Assembly: GCF_000620465.1 (NCBI RefSeq)
Contig: NZ_JIBE01000003.1
Coordinates: forward strand, 310,001 to 374,000
Direction of reading: 5' to 3'
DNA length: 64,000 nucleotides
Origin: Ralstonia sp. UNC404CL21Col
Lineage (GTDB): Bacteria; Pseudomonadota; Gammaproteobacteria; Burkholderiales; Burkholderiaceae
A program made the translations under genes and the position numbers. Positions 27,935 to 39,513 of this stretch are shown here, piece by piece (position 1 is the stretch's first letter; each line of letters starts with the position of its first letter). The notes below the pieces were generated by a model. The model saw nothing but the letters and a program-made list of their open reading frames with translations, ran no database searches and was not told the origin of the DNA.

Positions 27935-28852
27935 TCAACGCTGCATGCAGAACTCTTCAATGAGCGCGGCCACCTGCTCCGGCTGATCGTGATGCAGCAT
28001 GTGGCCCGCATCTGCAATCAGCACCTCACGGAAATCAGGGAACGCCCCAAAGCGCGTCTTGAATTCGGCCAGCGGCACATCGCCTGCAATGGCTTTTAGC
28101 GTGGGCGAATCGACGGCCTCGACGTGGAGCACGGGCGCGGTAACCCGGCGCCAGATTTCCATCACCTCATCCAACCGATACAGCTGCGGATTGATGATCT
28201 TGTGCGCCGGGTCGCCAAGGATTTCCCAGCGGCCTTCGGCATTCCGGCTCGACCAGTGCTGCGCCAGGAATGCCGCCTTGTCGGCCGGCAAACGCGGATT
28301 CGTTTTCTGGAGGCGCGCGGCGACGTCTTCGACGGTGGCGTAGGTGTTGAGGCGCGGCTTGTCCTTCAGTTCATCGAGCCAGCGCGCATAGCGGCGCGGC
28401 GCCTGCGACGCCTTCGACGCCGACATGCCGAAGCCTTCCAGATCTACCACGCGCCGAACGCGCTCGGGCCGGATGCCCGCGTACAGGCACACCACGTTGG
28501 CGCCCAGGCTGTGCCCGACCAGCGTCACCTGCCCCTCCGGCTGATAGTGATCGATGATGGCTTCGAGGTCGGCCACGTAATCGGCAAACCAGTAGCTCTC
28601 GACGCCGGGGGCATCGGTGGGCCGGGCGGTCTGGCCGTAGCCGCGCCAATCCGGCGCCACGATATGCCAGCGCTCGCGCAGCGCATCGACCAGAAACTGG
28701 AACGACGCCGACACATCCATCCACCCGTGAAACAGGAACAAGATGGGCGCCCCCGGCTCGCCCCATTCGCGGATGTGGTAGCGCAGGCCGCGCACGGGTA
28801 GATAGGTCGAGCGGGAGGCCTGACGTGCGGCAGGCTGTGTGGTGGAGTCCAT
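27935..28852 (-). CDS. Alpha/beta-fold hydrolase
   Basis: 305-residue serine hydrolase. The oxyanion segment is FHGWMDVSASFQF, the nucleophile elbow GHSLGAN (S115), and the C-terminal histidine lies in DAGHMLHHDQPEQVA. The cap region suggests an epoxide-hydrolase or esterase-like enzyme. The reaction is not identifiable. The ATG at 28852 is preferred over a GTG four codons upstream, because GGAA lies just before the ATG. A -10 element and a perfect palindrome immediately upstream suggest repressor control. Confidence 0.85.
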   Translation of the reverse strand: MDSTTQPAARQASRSTYLPVRGLRYHIREWGEPGAPILFLFHGWMDVSASFQFLVDALRERWHIVAPDWRGYGQTARPTDAPGVESYWFADYVADLEAIIDHYQPEGQVTLVGHSLGANVVCLYAGIRPERVRRVVDLEGFGMSASKASQAPRRYARWLDELKDKPRLNTYATVEDVAARLQKTNPRLPADKAAFLAQHWSSRNAEGRWEILGDPAHKIINPQLYRLDEVMEIWRRVTAPVLHVEAVDSPTLKAIAGDVPLAEFKTRFGAFPDFREVLIADAGHMLHHDQPEQVAALIEEFCMQR

Positions 28853-28876
28853 GGTTTCCGTCACCGAGTAGAAATC

Positions 28877-28905
28877 GAACGATCGTTCTTTTTCCGGCGA
28901 TTATA
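28877..28905 (-). promoter_or_regulatory. Promoter -10 with overlapping TetR-like palindromic operator
   Basis: On the minus strand a perfect TATAAT (28905-28900) is followed 11 bases later by the perfect 12-base palindrome GAACGATCGTTC (28888-28877). This places the palindrome at the expected transcription start and early leader. The position and symmetry fit a TetR-family operator controlling the alpha/beta hydrolase. No regulator gene is adjacent. Confidence 0.55.
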
Positions 28906-28931
28906 GCGGCGGATGGACAACCCCGTAGCGC

Positions 28932-29774
28932 TTAGAACGAGGCTTCCAGCGCAGCAATCTCATCGTCGTCGAAACCGGCCTGACGCCGCGCTTCAAGGTT
29001 GAACGGCCCGCGCAAACGCGGCGCACCGTATTGTTCGGCCAGCTTGCGATACGTCGGCACGGGGTCCAGCCCTGCGCGCTCGCAGAGCCAGCGGTACCAC
29101 CGGTTGCCGACCGCGACGTGGCCAATCTCGTCCCGCAGGATGATGTCGAGGATGCCTGCAGCCGCCATATCGCCAGCCTGCGCGAGCTTGGCGCGGATCG
29201 GCGGCGAAGCATCGAGCCCGCGCGCCTCCAGCGTGCGCGGCACGAGCGCCATGCGCGCGAGCGGATCGGCGGCGGTTTTCTCCGTCATTTGCCAGAGGCC
29301 GTCGTGGGCGGGGTGATCGCCGTAGCGGCAATCCAGCGTGGCCAGATGGGCGGAAAGCAGCGAAAAGTGCGTCGCCTCTTCCGCCGCCACGCGCGTCCAG
29401 TCTTGATAGAAGGCCACCGGCATGCCGGCAAAACGCCACACGGCGTCGAGCGCAAGATTGATGGCGTTGAATTCGATGTGCGCGAGCGCGTGCAGCAGCG
29501 CGCCCCGACCGCGTGGCGTATCGATCGCACGGCGACGCGGAACCTCGGCAGGCGGCACGAGCACCGGGGCCTCCGGCCGCCCGGGCACACCGCCTTCCGG
29601 TGCCGCAATGGCTTCGTCAATACCCCAGCGCGCGGCGTCGACGCCCTTGGCACGCTCGCCCAGACGAAGGGTGACGTCCACCTTGCTGGCCGGATCGGTG
29701 AGACACAGCGCGGCAAGGGCTGCATGACGGAGCGTGTCAGCGGGCGTTGGGTGGCGAGGTTGCGGAGCGGTCAT
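28932..29774 (-). CDS. DUF455 family ferritin-like protein
   Basis: 280-residue protein of DUF455, a ferritin-like di-iron fold of unknown reaction. Helical segments carrying conserved Glu/His pairs are visible: LLHALAHIEFNAINLALDAVWRF, TRVAAEEATHFSLLSAHL and IILRDEIGHVAVGNRWYRWL. These E-x-x-H pairs are the likely metal ligands. The ATG at 29774 excludes a 39-residue upstream frame without family character. It is divergent from the gamma carbonic anhydrase gene. The enzymatic role is unknown; similarity to MiaE-like hydroxylases is only at fold level. Confidence 0.85.
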   Translation of the reverse strand: MTAPQPRHPTPADTLRHAALAALCLTDPASKVDVTLRLGERAKGVDAARWGIDEAIAAPEGGVPGRPEAPVLVPPAEVPRRRAIDTPRGRGALLHALAHIEFNAINLALDAVWRFAGMPVAFYQDWTRVAAEEATHFSLLSAHLATLDCRYGDHPAHDGLWQMTEKTAADPLARMALVPRTLEARGLDASPPIRAKLAQAGDMAAAGILDIILRDEIGHVAVGNRWYRWLCERAGLDPVPTYRKLAEQYGAPRLRGPFNLEARRQAGFDDDEIAALEASF

Positions 29775-29889
29775 CAGCGTACAATTTGGACTTTCCGCCA
29801 TTTTAATTCGACGCATCGGCTTGCCTTGCCCGGCAAGCTTGAAGACGCGCCCCTTTCCCCCATCTACGCAGATTCTGGAGACCGATCGC

Positions 29890-30417
29890 ATGGCCCTCTA
29901 CCAACTCGGCGATGTTGCACCGACCATTGACGCCAACGCCTATGTGGCCCCCGAAGCGACCGTCATCGGCCGCGTGGAGCTGAAAGCGCGCGCGAGCGTA
30001 TGGCCCGGCGCCGTCATCCGCGGCGACAACGAGCCGATTACCGTGGGCGAGGCCAGCAACGTGCAGGAAGGCTCGGTGCTGCACACCGATCCTGGCTGCC
30101 CGCTGAACATCGGCGACCGCGTAACGATCGGCCACCAGGCCATGCTGCATGGCTGCACGATCGGCGAAGGCTCGCTGATCGGCATTCAGGCGGTGGTGCT
30201 CAATCGCGCGGTGATCGGCAAGAACTGCCTGGTGGGCGCGGGTGCGATCGTCACCGAAGGCAAGGTCTTCGAAGACGGCACGCTTATTCTGGGCGCGCCC
30301 GCCAAGGCTGTGCGCAAACTGACGGAAGACGACATCGCCAAGATGCACTTGAACACCGAAACGTATGCGGTGCGCCAGGCGATGTACAAGCAGCAACTGA
30401 AACGGATCGATGGATGA
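29890..30417 (+). CDS. Gamma-class carbonic anhydrase family protein
   Basis: 175-residue left-handed beta-helix protein of the gamma carbonic anhydrase/YrdA group. Hexapeptide repeats fill residues 12-140. The three zinc-ligand histidines are H65 (VLHTDPG), H82 and H87 (IGHQAMLHGC), as in active members. Many YrdA-type proteins lack proven CO2 hydration activity, so catalysis is uncertain. The stop overlaps the hslO start by four bases (ATGA). The ATG at 29890 is the family N-terminus (MALYQLGD). Confidence 0.9.
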   Translation: MALYQLGDVAPTIDANAYVAPEATVIGRVELKARASVWPGAVIRGDNEPITVGEASNVQEGSVLHTDPGCPLNIGDRVTIGHQAMLHGCTIGEGSLIGIQAVVLNRAVIGKNCLVGAGAIVTEGKVFEDGTLILGAPAKAVRKLTEDDIAKMHLNTETYAVRQAMYKQQLKRIDG

Positions 30418-31427
30418 CTGACGAGCTGAAGAAATTTGTATTCGACGCCGCGCCCGTGCGCGGTGAACTGGTGCGCCTGGAAGGGACGTGGCAGGAGGTG
30501 CTGGGCCGCCGCCGCTACCCTGCCCCGGTCAGTACTCTGCTGGGCGAGATGATGGCCGCCGCCGCGCTGCTGTCGGCCAACCTCAAGTTCAACGGCGCGC
30601 TCGTCATGCAGCTGCACGGCGACGGCCCGGTGCACATGCTGGTCGTCGAGTGCAACTCCGACCTGTCGATGCGCGCCACCGCCAAGATTGCCGAAGACGC
30701 TGAGATTGCCGACGACGCCACGCTGGCCGCCATGGTCAACGTGCATGGCAACGGACGATTCGCCATCACGCTCGATCCGCAGGACAAGCTGCCCGGCCAG
30801 CAGCCATATCAAGGCATCGTGCCGCTGTCCGACGAGAACGGACCGCTCGCGAGCATTACCGAGGTGCTTGAGCACTACATGCAAAGCTCCGAGCAGCTGG
30901 ACACGCGCCTGTGGCTGGCTGCCAACGACAAGGTCGCCTCGGGCATGCTGCTGCAGCGCCTGCCTTCATATGGCGGGGCAATGGAAGGCCGCACCGGCCA
31001 TGCCCCCGCGCAGGTCGGTGAAACGGGCCAGCCGCTGCACAAGGACGTGCAGGAGCAGGACCTCGACACGTGGGAACGCGTTTGCCAGCTCGGCAAGACC
31101 CTGCGCCGCGACGAACTGCTCGAGCAGCCGATCGACACGCTCATCAAGCGCCTGTATTGGGAAGAAATGGAATCGGCCGGCATCCGCATGTTCGAGCCAC
31201 AGAGCCCGCGTTTTCGCTGCTCGTGCTCTCGGCTGCGCGTGGGCTCCATGCTGCGTACGCTTGGCCAACCCGAAGTCGACAGCATTCTGGAAGAATGCGG
31301 CAAGGTGGAAATCGATTGCGAATTCTGCGGCCAGCACTACAGCTTCGATGCTGTGGATTGTGCACAGCTCTTCGCCCAAGAGACGGTCGCACAAGGCATT
31401 CAGGAAGCATCCGACCAGCGCCACTGA
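30414..31427 (+). CDS. hslO: Redox-regulated chaperone Hsp33
   Basis: 337-residue cytoplasmic holdase that is activated by oxidation. The core domain (about 1-240) includes GTWQEVLGRR, LGEMMAAAALLSANLKF and the NVHGNGRFAITLD region. The redox switch near the C-terminus has C269-x-C271 and C302-x-x-C305, the canonical zinc-binding CxC and CxxC pair. Length is somewhat above the E. coli protein (about 290). Its start overlaps the gamma carbonic anhydrase stop. Confidence 0.96.
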   Translation: MTDELKKFVFDAAPVRGELVRLEGTWQEVLGRRRYPAPVSTLLGEMMAAAALLSANLKFNGALVMQLHGDGPVHMLVVECNSDLSMRATAKIAEDAEIADDATLAAMVNVHGNGRFAITLDPQDKLPGQQPYQGIVPLSDENGPLASITEVLEHYMQSSEQLDTRLWLAANDKVASGMLLQRLPSYGGAMEGRTGHAPAQVGETGQPLHKDVQEQDLDTWERVCQLGKTLRRDELLEQPIDTLIKRLYWEEMESAGIRMFEPQSPRFRCSCSRLRVGSMLRTLGQPEVDSILEECGKVEIDCEFCGQHYSFDAVDCAQLFAQETVAQGIQEASDQRH

Positions 31428-31532
31428 ACACGGCGACATAGTATGAAGTACGCGTGGCGCGCGGCACTTATCAGGGCCGCCCACGCTCTAAGTCGCCAGT
31501 TACCTCATCTGCCGCCTGCTGCGGAACGCACC

Positions 31533-31946
31533 ATGTCCGAGCCCACGACTTCGTCCCTACGATCGTTGATTCTTTCACGCGCTGCCGCGCTGGCCTTGCC
31601 GCTCGGGGCGGCGCTGCTGGCTTCAGCCTGCGTTGCGGTACCGCGTGGCCCGGGCGGCACACCCTACACCGCCCGGCTGCCGGACGATACGCAGGCTGCG
31701 GCACCGGCACCGCTGTCGCCAGAAGAGCGCAAGAAGCTGGACGCGCTGAATGCCAAGGCGCTGCGCGAATCCGATCAGGCCATCCAGCGTGACGCCCAAG
31801 CGCGCGCTTATGCGGCCGCGCCGTACTACACGCCGTACCCGTACTACGGAGGCTATTCGGTGTATTACGGCAGCGGATGGCGCCACCGTGGGGGCTGGGG
31901 CGTCAGCTACGGTGCACCCGTCTGGGGCTATCCGTACTACTGGTAA
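31533..31946 (+). CDS. Small lipoprotein with Tyr/Gly-rich tail
   Basis: 137-residue predicted lipoprotein. After MSEPTTSSLRSLILSRA a hydrophobic helix leads to LLASAC, an acceptable lipobox with a candidate acylated cysteine. The middle carries PLSPEERKKLDALNAKALRE, a predicted helix. The last 40 residues are rich in Tyr, Gly, Trp and Pro (YYTPYPYYGGYSVYYGSG). Such tails occur in envelope proteins of Burkholderiales without known function. The ATG at 31533 is preferred to one at 31443, because the extra 30 residues precede the signal peptide and GGAA stands before 31533. Confidence 0.75.
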   Translation: MSEPTTSSLRSLILSRAAALALPLGAALLASACVAVPRGPGGTPYTARLPDDTQAAAPAPLSPEERKKLDALNAKALRESDQAIQRDAQARAYAAAPYYTPYPYYGGYSVYYGSGWRHRGGWGVSYGAPVWGYPYYW

Positions 31947-32003
31947 ATCCGGGGAGTTGCCTTCAACACGAGCGCGTCTGCGGGACGCGTTCGCACGACA
32001 GCG

Positions 32004-32339
32004 TCAGTGATGCGCCTGCTGGCCCGCCGGAGGAGGCGGTGGCGGCGGGGTTTCGCTGGTTCTCGGGGCCGGTGCGACAAACTGCACGAAGCCTTCGTCG
32101 TCCTTGACCATCCCAAGCTCGTAGCGCGCGCGCTCTTCAATGGCGCCCGTGCCTTCCTTCAGGTCCTTCACTTCGCCTTCAAGCTTGGTGTTGCGCAGCT
32201 TCAGTTCAGCGTTGCGCTGATTCTGGGCCGTCACCTGCTTCTGCATGTCCCACACGCGCAGCCAGCCACCTTTGCCCAGCCAAAGCGGGTACTGGATGGC
32301 AAGCAGCAACAACAGCAGGAACAGCGTAATGAGGCGCAT
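32004..32339 (-). CDS. ftsB: Cell division protein FtsB
   Basis: 111-residue bitopic membrane protein of the FtsQLB complex that controls septal cell-wall synthesis. One N-terminal membrane helix ([18 protein letters not shown], about 3-20) is followed by a periplasmic coiled coil ([22 protein letters not shown], about 35-60) and the conserved [12 protein letters not shown] Pro-rich tail ends the protein. It lies directly downstream of eno on the same strand, the conserved eno-ftsB order of proteobacteria. Confidence 0.95.
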   Translation of the reverse strand: MRLITLFLLLLLLAIQYPLWLGKGGWLRVWDMQKQVTAQNQRNAELKLRNTKLEGEVKDLKEGTGAIEERARYELGMVKDDEGFVQFVAPAPRTSETPPPPPPPAGQQAHH

Positions 32340-32378
32340 AGGGACAAGCGTTGGCGGTACTCGGGCTCCAAATACCAT

Positions 32379-32401
32379 GCGACCGCCAGAGCGGCGGTCG
32401 C
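32379..32401 (-). repeat. Strong hairpin between eno and ftsB
   Basis: A perfect nine-base inverted repeat GCGACCGCC/GGCGGTCGC (32379-32387 and 32393-32401) with a five-base loop. No T run follows in the minus direction, so it is not a standard terminator. It may stabilise the eno mRNA 3' end or partially separate eno from ftsB expression. Confidence 0.7.
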
Positions 32402-32430
32402 ACAGTCATGCGGAGCAAAACTGCGAGGGA

Positions 32431-33768
<1,338 letters not shown>

Positions 33769-34059
33769 TTAAACGCCTTCGACCACGATCATGTTCATGT
33801 GGGCAGCCTTGGCGCGCGCATTGCGGGCAGCGAGATATTCCTCGCTGTCGTAGAACGCCTTGGCAGCGTCGTAGCTCGGGAACTTGAGCACGACGATGCG
33901 AGTGGGGTTCCACTCGCCTTCCAGTTGCTCGGTCTTGCCGCCGCGCACCAGCGGCTCGGCGCCATGCGCTTGCATGGCCTTGGTCGACAGCGTCTTGTAT
34001 TGCTCGTATTGCACGGGGTCTGTCACGTCCACGTACGCGAGGATGTAGCCAGCGGCCAT
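33769..34059 (-). CDS. DUF1330 family protein
   Basis: 96-residue small ferredoxin-like (dimeric alpha-beta barrel) protein of DUF1330. Family segments are GYILAYVDVTDPVQYEQYK at the start, RIVVLKFPSYDAAKAFYDSE in the middle and the closing strand MIVVEGV. No function is known for the family. It lies between kdsA and eno on the same strand with gaps of 91 and 54 bases, so it is probably co-transcribed with them. The ATG at 34059 gives the usual family start MAAGYILA. Confidence 0.9.
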   Translation of the reverse strand: MAAGYILAYVDVTDPVQYEQYKTLSTKAMQAHGAEPLVRGGKTEQLEGEWNPTRIVVLKFPSYDAAKAFYDSEEYLAARNARAKAAHMNMIVVEGV

Positions 34060-34150
34060 GTGTCTCTCTCCGGAAGCCAAAACGAAAGCTGAACTGAGCG
34101 GAACCGAAAACGACAGCGGCGGCTGGTGTGGCCGCCGATGGTCAGAAAAA

Positions 34151-35005
34151 TCAGTCGAACTGATTTTCCAGGAAACCGCTGCGCTTGGTGAGCGCGTCCA
34201 GTTCTTTCAGTACTGACAGCAAGTCTTTCATGCGGCGCAGCGGCACGGCATTCGGGCCATCTGATTTCGCGCATGCGGGATCAGGGTGCGTTTCCATGAA
34301 GACACCCGCAACGCCCGTCGCGATAGCTGCCCGGGCCAGCACCGGCACGAACTCGCGCTGACCGCCGGAGCTGGTGCCCTGGCCGCCCGGCAATTGCACC
34401 GAATGCGTCGCGTCGAACACGACCGGTGCGCCCGTCTCGCGCATGATCGCCAGCGAGCGCATGTCCGACACGAGATTGTTGTAGCCGAACGAAGCGCCAC
34501 GCTCGCAGGCCATGAAGTTGTCTTCCGGCAGGCCGGCATCGCGAGCCGCGTGACGCGCCTTGTCGATGACATTCTTCATGTCGTGCGGCGCGAGGAACTG
34601 GCCCTTCTTGATGTTGACGGGCTTGCCGCTCTGCGCGCAGGCACGGATGAAATCGGTCTGGCGGCACAGGAACGCCGGCGTCTGCAGGACGTCCACGACC
34701 TCCGCTACCGGCTTGATCTCATCGATCTCGTGGATGTCGGTCAGCACGGGCACGCCCACCTGGCGACGCACTTCCGCCAGGATGCGCAGGCCTTCTTCCA
34801 TGCCCAAGCCGCGGAACGAAGCGTCCGACGAGCGGTTCGCCTTATCGAACGACGACTTGTAGATGAACGGAATGCCCAGCGCGCCGGTGATTTCCTTGAG
34901 CGTGCCGGCGGTGTCGATCGCCATCTGCTCGGATTCGATCACGCAAGTGCCGGCAATCAGGAAGAACGGTTTGTCGAGGCCGACTTCGAAATCGCAGAGT
35001 TTCAT
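34151..35005 (-). CDS. kdsA: 3-deoxy-D-manno-octulosonate 8-phosphate synthase
   Basis: Condenses phosphoenolpyruvate with arabinose 5-phosphate to Kdo-8-phosphate for lipopolysaccharide core synthesis. The 284-residue TIM barrel begins [20 protein letters not shown] and carries [12 protein letters not shown]-type (here [12 protein letters not shown]), [21 protein letters not shown] and [12 protein letters not shown]. These are the family active-site segments. It follows pyrG by 23 bases, the common pyrG-kdsA pair. Confidence 0.97.
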   Translation of the reverse strand: MKLCDFEVGLDKPFFLIAGTCVIESEQMAIDTAGTLKEITGALGIPFIYKSSFDKANRSSDASFRGLGMEEGLRILAEVRRQVGVPVLTDIHEIDEIKPVAEVVDVLQTPAFLCRQTDFIRACAQSGKPVNIKKGQFLAPHDMKNVIDKARHAARDAGLPEDNFMACERGASFGYNNLVSDMRSLAIMRETGAPVVFDATHSVQLPGGQGTSSGGQREFVPVLARAAIATGVAGVFMETHPDPACAKSDGPNAVPLRRMKDLLSVLKELDALTKRSGFLENQFD

Positions 35006-35028
35006 CGTATTTCCCGTGCGCCAGCGCG

Positions 35029-36696
<1,668 letters not shown>

Positions 36697-36718
36697 CTAG
36701 CTTGCCGGGGAAAGCCGG

Positions 36719-36727
36719 ATTATAGCA
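36719..36727 (-). promoter_or_regulatory. Extended -10 promoter of pyrG
   Basis: TGCTATAAT on the minus strand combines a perfect -10 with the TGn extension. It sits 26 bases before the pyrG ATG, and no convincing -35 is present. A short leader of about 18 bases follows. Confidence 0.6.
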
Positions 36728-36784
36728 AAGGTCCCCCCTCCGCTCCGTGACAGAACGGTGGAATTTGCCCGAGAGCAGTCTCGC

Positions 36785-37606
36785 CTACGCGGCGTGCCGC
36801 ATGGCGCCTGCGTTGGCGCGCATTTCGCCGATCAATTCGCGGATCAACTCGGCCGTTTCCAGCGGTTTTTCCATCGGATAGAGATGGCTGCCCTCGATCC
36901 AGCGCAGCCTGCTGCCGACGATGCGCCGCGTCGCACCCAGTCCGACCTGACGAATCTCGCGCGAACGGGTGCCGGCCACAAAGCTGACCGGGAATGCCGT
37001 GCCGCCCGCGACCTTTCGCCCCATGTTGGTCGGCAAGGTGCGGTAAATCTGGTATTCGATTTCGCGCGAGAAGCGCAGTGTGCGCTCGCGATCACGGCCG
37101 GTGGGCTCGGTGCCATGTTCGACATAGTCGCGCAGCACGTCTTCGTCCCAACGATCGAACTTGCGTTTGGCCTTGAAGTGGCTCCAGACGGCGTCGAGGT
37201 CGGGCCACAGATGGCGCCGGTTCTTCGTCGCCGCGGCGGGCGACTGGCTCTCGTCGATGTCCAGCCATTGCGCCACGCGCAGCAGCTTGGCGCGCCATCC
37301 CGCGATGATCGGCGAATCGAGCATCACGACGCCGCGCACGCGTTCGGGCCGGCGCAACGCCGCCATCAGGCTCAGGAAGCCGCCCAAGGAATGGCCGACC
37401 AGCCAGACCGGCTCGGCCTGCGCGTCGATTTCTGCCAGCAGTTCTTTCACCAGGCCGGGCCAGGAGCGAGTGACCGGAAAACGCGGATCGTGCCCAAAGC
37501 GCTCCACCGCGCGGATGTCGAATTCATCCCCGAGCACACCGAGCATCTTGCGATAGGTGCCGACCGGAAAGCCGTTGGCATGCGAAAACAGCATCACGTC
37601 GCGCAT
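36785..37606 (-). CDS. Alpha/beta-fold hydrolase linked to the Anbu cluster
   Basis: 273-residue serine hydrolase. The opening MRDVMLFSHANGFPVGTYR is the oxyanion segment, the nucleophile elbow is VGHSLGGF (S73), and the catalytic histidine lies in EGSHLYPMEKP near the C-terminus. It is a probable esterase or peptidase-like enzyme with unknown substrate. It starts 17 bases after the Anbu gene on the same strand, so it is probably co-transcribed with the ATP-grasp/alpha-E/transglutaminase/Anbu genes. Whether it belongs to that system functionally is inference. The ATG at 37606 excludes an unrelated 69-residue extension. Confidence 0.85.
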   Translation of the reverse strand: MRDVMLFSHANGFPVGTYRKMLGVLGDEFDIRAVERFGHDPRFPVTRSWPGLVKELLAEIDAQAEPVWLVGHSLGGFLSLMAALRRPERVRGVVMLDSPIIAGWRAKLLRVAQWLDIDESQSPAAATKNRRHLWPDLDAVWSHFKAKRKFDRWDEDVLRDYVEHGTEPTGRDRERTLRFSREIEYQIYRTLPTNMGRKVAGGTAFPVSFVAGTRSREIRQVGLGATRRIVGSRLRWIEGSHLYPMEKPLETAELIRELIGEMRANAGAMRHAA

Positions 37607-37623
37607 TGCAGGTCCCGTGCCGT

Positions 37624-38526
37624 TCAGCGTGACTTCTGGGATCCGCCGGCCACGCGCTGGATCGTCGACACCTGCTCCAACGCGGGGCCGGGCGCGCGGT
37701 CCGGCGTGGCGGGCGCCTCGGCAGCGGGCGGCGCAATGCGCACGGGCCCCACCTCTGCAGAGGGATGCCCCTCCCGGCGCAAGGGGTGCGACGGTGAAGT
37801 GCCGGTTTCCCAATCCGGATCCTCGATTTCAGCAAACACTTGGCGCAGGCGCTTGCCCCACGTGCCGCGAATCATCGCGAAATACGGATTCTCTTCGTCG
37901 ATGGCCACAAAGCGCGTCACCCGCAGGGAGTCGGTTTCGTAGACCAGCAGATCCAGCGGCAACCCTACCGAAATATTCGACTTCAGCGTCGAATCCATCG
38001 AGATGAGCGCGCACTTCGCGGCTTCGTCCAGCGGCAGCCCCGGGCTGACCACGCGGTCAATGATCGGCTTGCCATACTTGGCCTCGCCGATCTGGAAGTA
38101 GCAGTTCTCGGGCGTGGCCTCAATGAAGTTGCCCGCCGCGTAGACGTTGAACAGGCGCGGCCGCTCTGCGCCGATCTGCCCGCCAAAGATGATGCTGACA
38201 TTGAAGTCGATCTTGGCCTTGGCCAGCGCCGCGGCGTCGCGGTCATAGACATCGCGTACGGCTTCGCCGACGATCGTGGCGGCCTCGAACATGTCCCGCG
38301 CCGTCCACAGCGAGCGCGGCTTGCCGCGTGCTTCGGTCAACACTTGGCGCACGGCCTGGCTGATCGCCAGATTCCCAGCCGTCAGCAGCACCATGACGCG
38401 ATCGCCTTCGCGCTCGAAGACGGTCATCTTGCGGAATGTGGAAATGGCGTCCACACCCGCATTCGTGCGGGAGTCGGACAGGAACACAAGGCCTGCGTCC
38501 AGGCGCATGGCGACGCAATAGGTCAT
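37624..38526 (-). CDS. Anbu (bacterial proteasome-homologue) peptidase
   Basis: 300-residue proteasome-type N-terminal-nucleophile hydrolase. After removal of the first Met the chain begins TYCVAMRLDAGLVFLSDSRT. Counting from that Thr, T1, D17 and K32 fall at the positions of the proteasome catalytic triad (T1, D17, K33). The rest follows the beta-subunit fold. Anbu proteins assemble into open helical rings and are linked to ATP-grasp, alpha-E and transglutaminase genes in many genomes, exactly as here. The substrate is unknown. Start MTYCVAM is diagnostic of the family. Confidence 0.93.
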   Translation of the reverse strand: MTYCVAMRLDAGLVFLSDSRTNAGVDAISTFRKMTVFEREGDRVMVLLTAGNLAISQAVRQVLTEARGKPRSLWTARDMFEAATIVGEAVRDVYDRDAAALAKAKIDFNVSIIFGGQIGAERPRLFNVYAAGNFIEATPENCYFQIGEAKYGKPIIDRVVSPGLPLDEAAKCALISMDSTLKSNISVGLPLDLLVYETDSLRVTRFVAIDEENPYFAMIRGTWGKRLRQVFAEIEDPDWETGTSPSHPLRREGHPSAEVGPVRIAPPAAEAPATPDRAPGPALEQVSTIQRVAGGSQKSR

Positions 38527-38609
38527 GGGCGAAACGACAAACGGAAACGGTGGGTTGGGGGCATTCTAGCGCGCCGGTCGGAACCCATCCGCGCGCTTGG
38601 AAGAGGTGC

Positions 38610-39455
38610 TCAATTCACGCCGACAGCCTCGACGGGCAGCGGCTCGATGGAAATACGGACGTCGAGCGTCTCCGCACCTCCGCCCTGCCGCACGCCACGC
38701 ACCGGCGCGGCCGATTGATAATCGCGCCCGACTGCCAGGCGGATGTGCCGCGTATCGGTAAAGCACTGGTGAGTGACGTCGATGCTGCACCAGGTGTGCG
38801 ATTCGGCGTCGAGGCACACGTCGGCCCAGGCGTGGCTGGCCAGATCTTCTTCCCCGACGGCATGGAAATAGCCGCTGACGTAGCGCGCCGGCACGCCCAG
38901 CGCGCGGCAGCAGGCGACCATCACCTGTGCCTGGTCCTGGCATACGCCGGCGCCCAGACCAAATGCCTCCGCAGCGGCCGTACCGACATGCGTGGTGTTC
39001 GGCTTGTAGCGCACGCGCTTGGCGATGGCCTGCGCCAGCCGCATCGCCGATTCAGCATCGCCCGGCACCAGCGCGTGCTCGCGCGCAAAGTTGACCATCT
39101 CCGGCGGCGCGGAAGTCAGCGGCGTGGCGGTCAGAAAATACAGCGGCGAAACGCGATAGCGCCCTTGGCCCGGTGCATCGACAAAGCGTTGGCTGCCGGG
39201 CGCGCCCGTAGGAAACGCCTCGACAACGCCGCGCGCCTCGATGGTGACGTCTTCCGTACGCGTGCCGAGGGTGAAGTGATGGACGACGTTGCCGAAACCG
39301 TCGGTGGCGCGCGTGAGGTTGCCGGGCGCGTGGATCTGCCAGCTATCCACCTGCTGCAGCTCGCCGCTGCGAGGCGTCAGCCGCAGCTCATGCACGCTAT
39401 GGCGTAGCGGCTCGGCATAACGGTAGACCGTCGTATGTCGAATTTGGTATTTCAC
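38610..39455 (-). CDS. Transglutaminase-like cysteine protease/amidase
   Basis: 281-residue protein. The N-terminal bacterial transglutaminase-like domain (MKYQIRHTTVYRYAEPLRHS) is followed by the papain-like core with catalytic C172 in GAGVCQDQA, H208 in ASHAWADV and D226 in SIDVTH. Bacterial members usually act as peptidases or amidases. The gene starts with GTG. It lies between alpha-E and Anbu genes with gaps of 58 and 83 bases, the standard place in this cluster. There is no signal peptide, so it is cytoplasmic. Confidence 0.9.
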   Translation of the reverse strand: MKYQIRHTTVYRYAEPLRHSVHELRLTPRSGELQQVDSWQIHAPGNLTRATDGFGNVVHHFTLGTRTEDVTIEARGVVEAFPTGAPGSQRFVDAPGQGRYRVSPLYFLTATPLTSAPPEMVNFAREHALVPGDAESAMRLAQAIAKRVRYKPNTTHVGTAAAEAFGLGAGVCQDQAQVMVACCRALGVPARYVSGYFHAVGEEDLASHAWADVCLDAESHTWCSIDVTHQCFTDTRHIRLAVGRDYQSAAPVRGVRQGGGAETLDVRISIEPLPVEAVGVN

Positions 39456-39513
39456 GATGACACGGGCGCGGCCCGAAAGCGGCGCCCCGATGTATGCACA
39501 ATGCCCTGCAGCG

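Noticed and set aside
31970-31990. Short GC-rich inverted repeat between the Tyr-rich lipoprotein and ftsB as terminator
   Set aside because: The stem is only five to seven pairs and has no T run on either side.
36758-37942. Plus-strand open frame over the hydrolase and Anbu genes
   Set aside because: Antisense to two genes with intact catalytic motifs, with no recognisable domain of its own.
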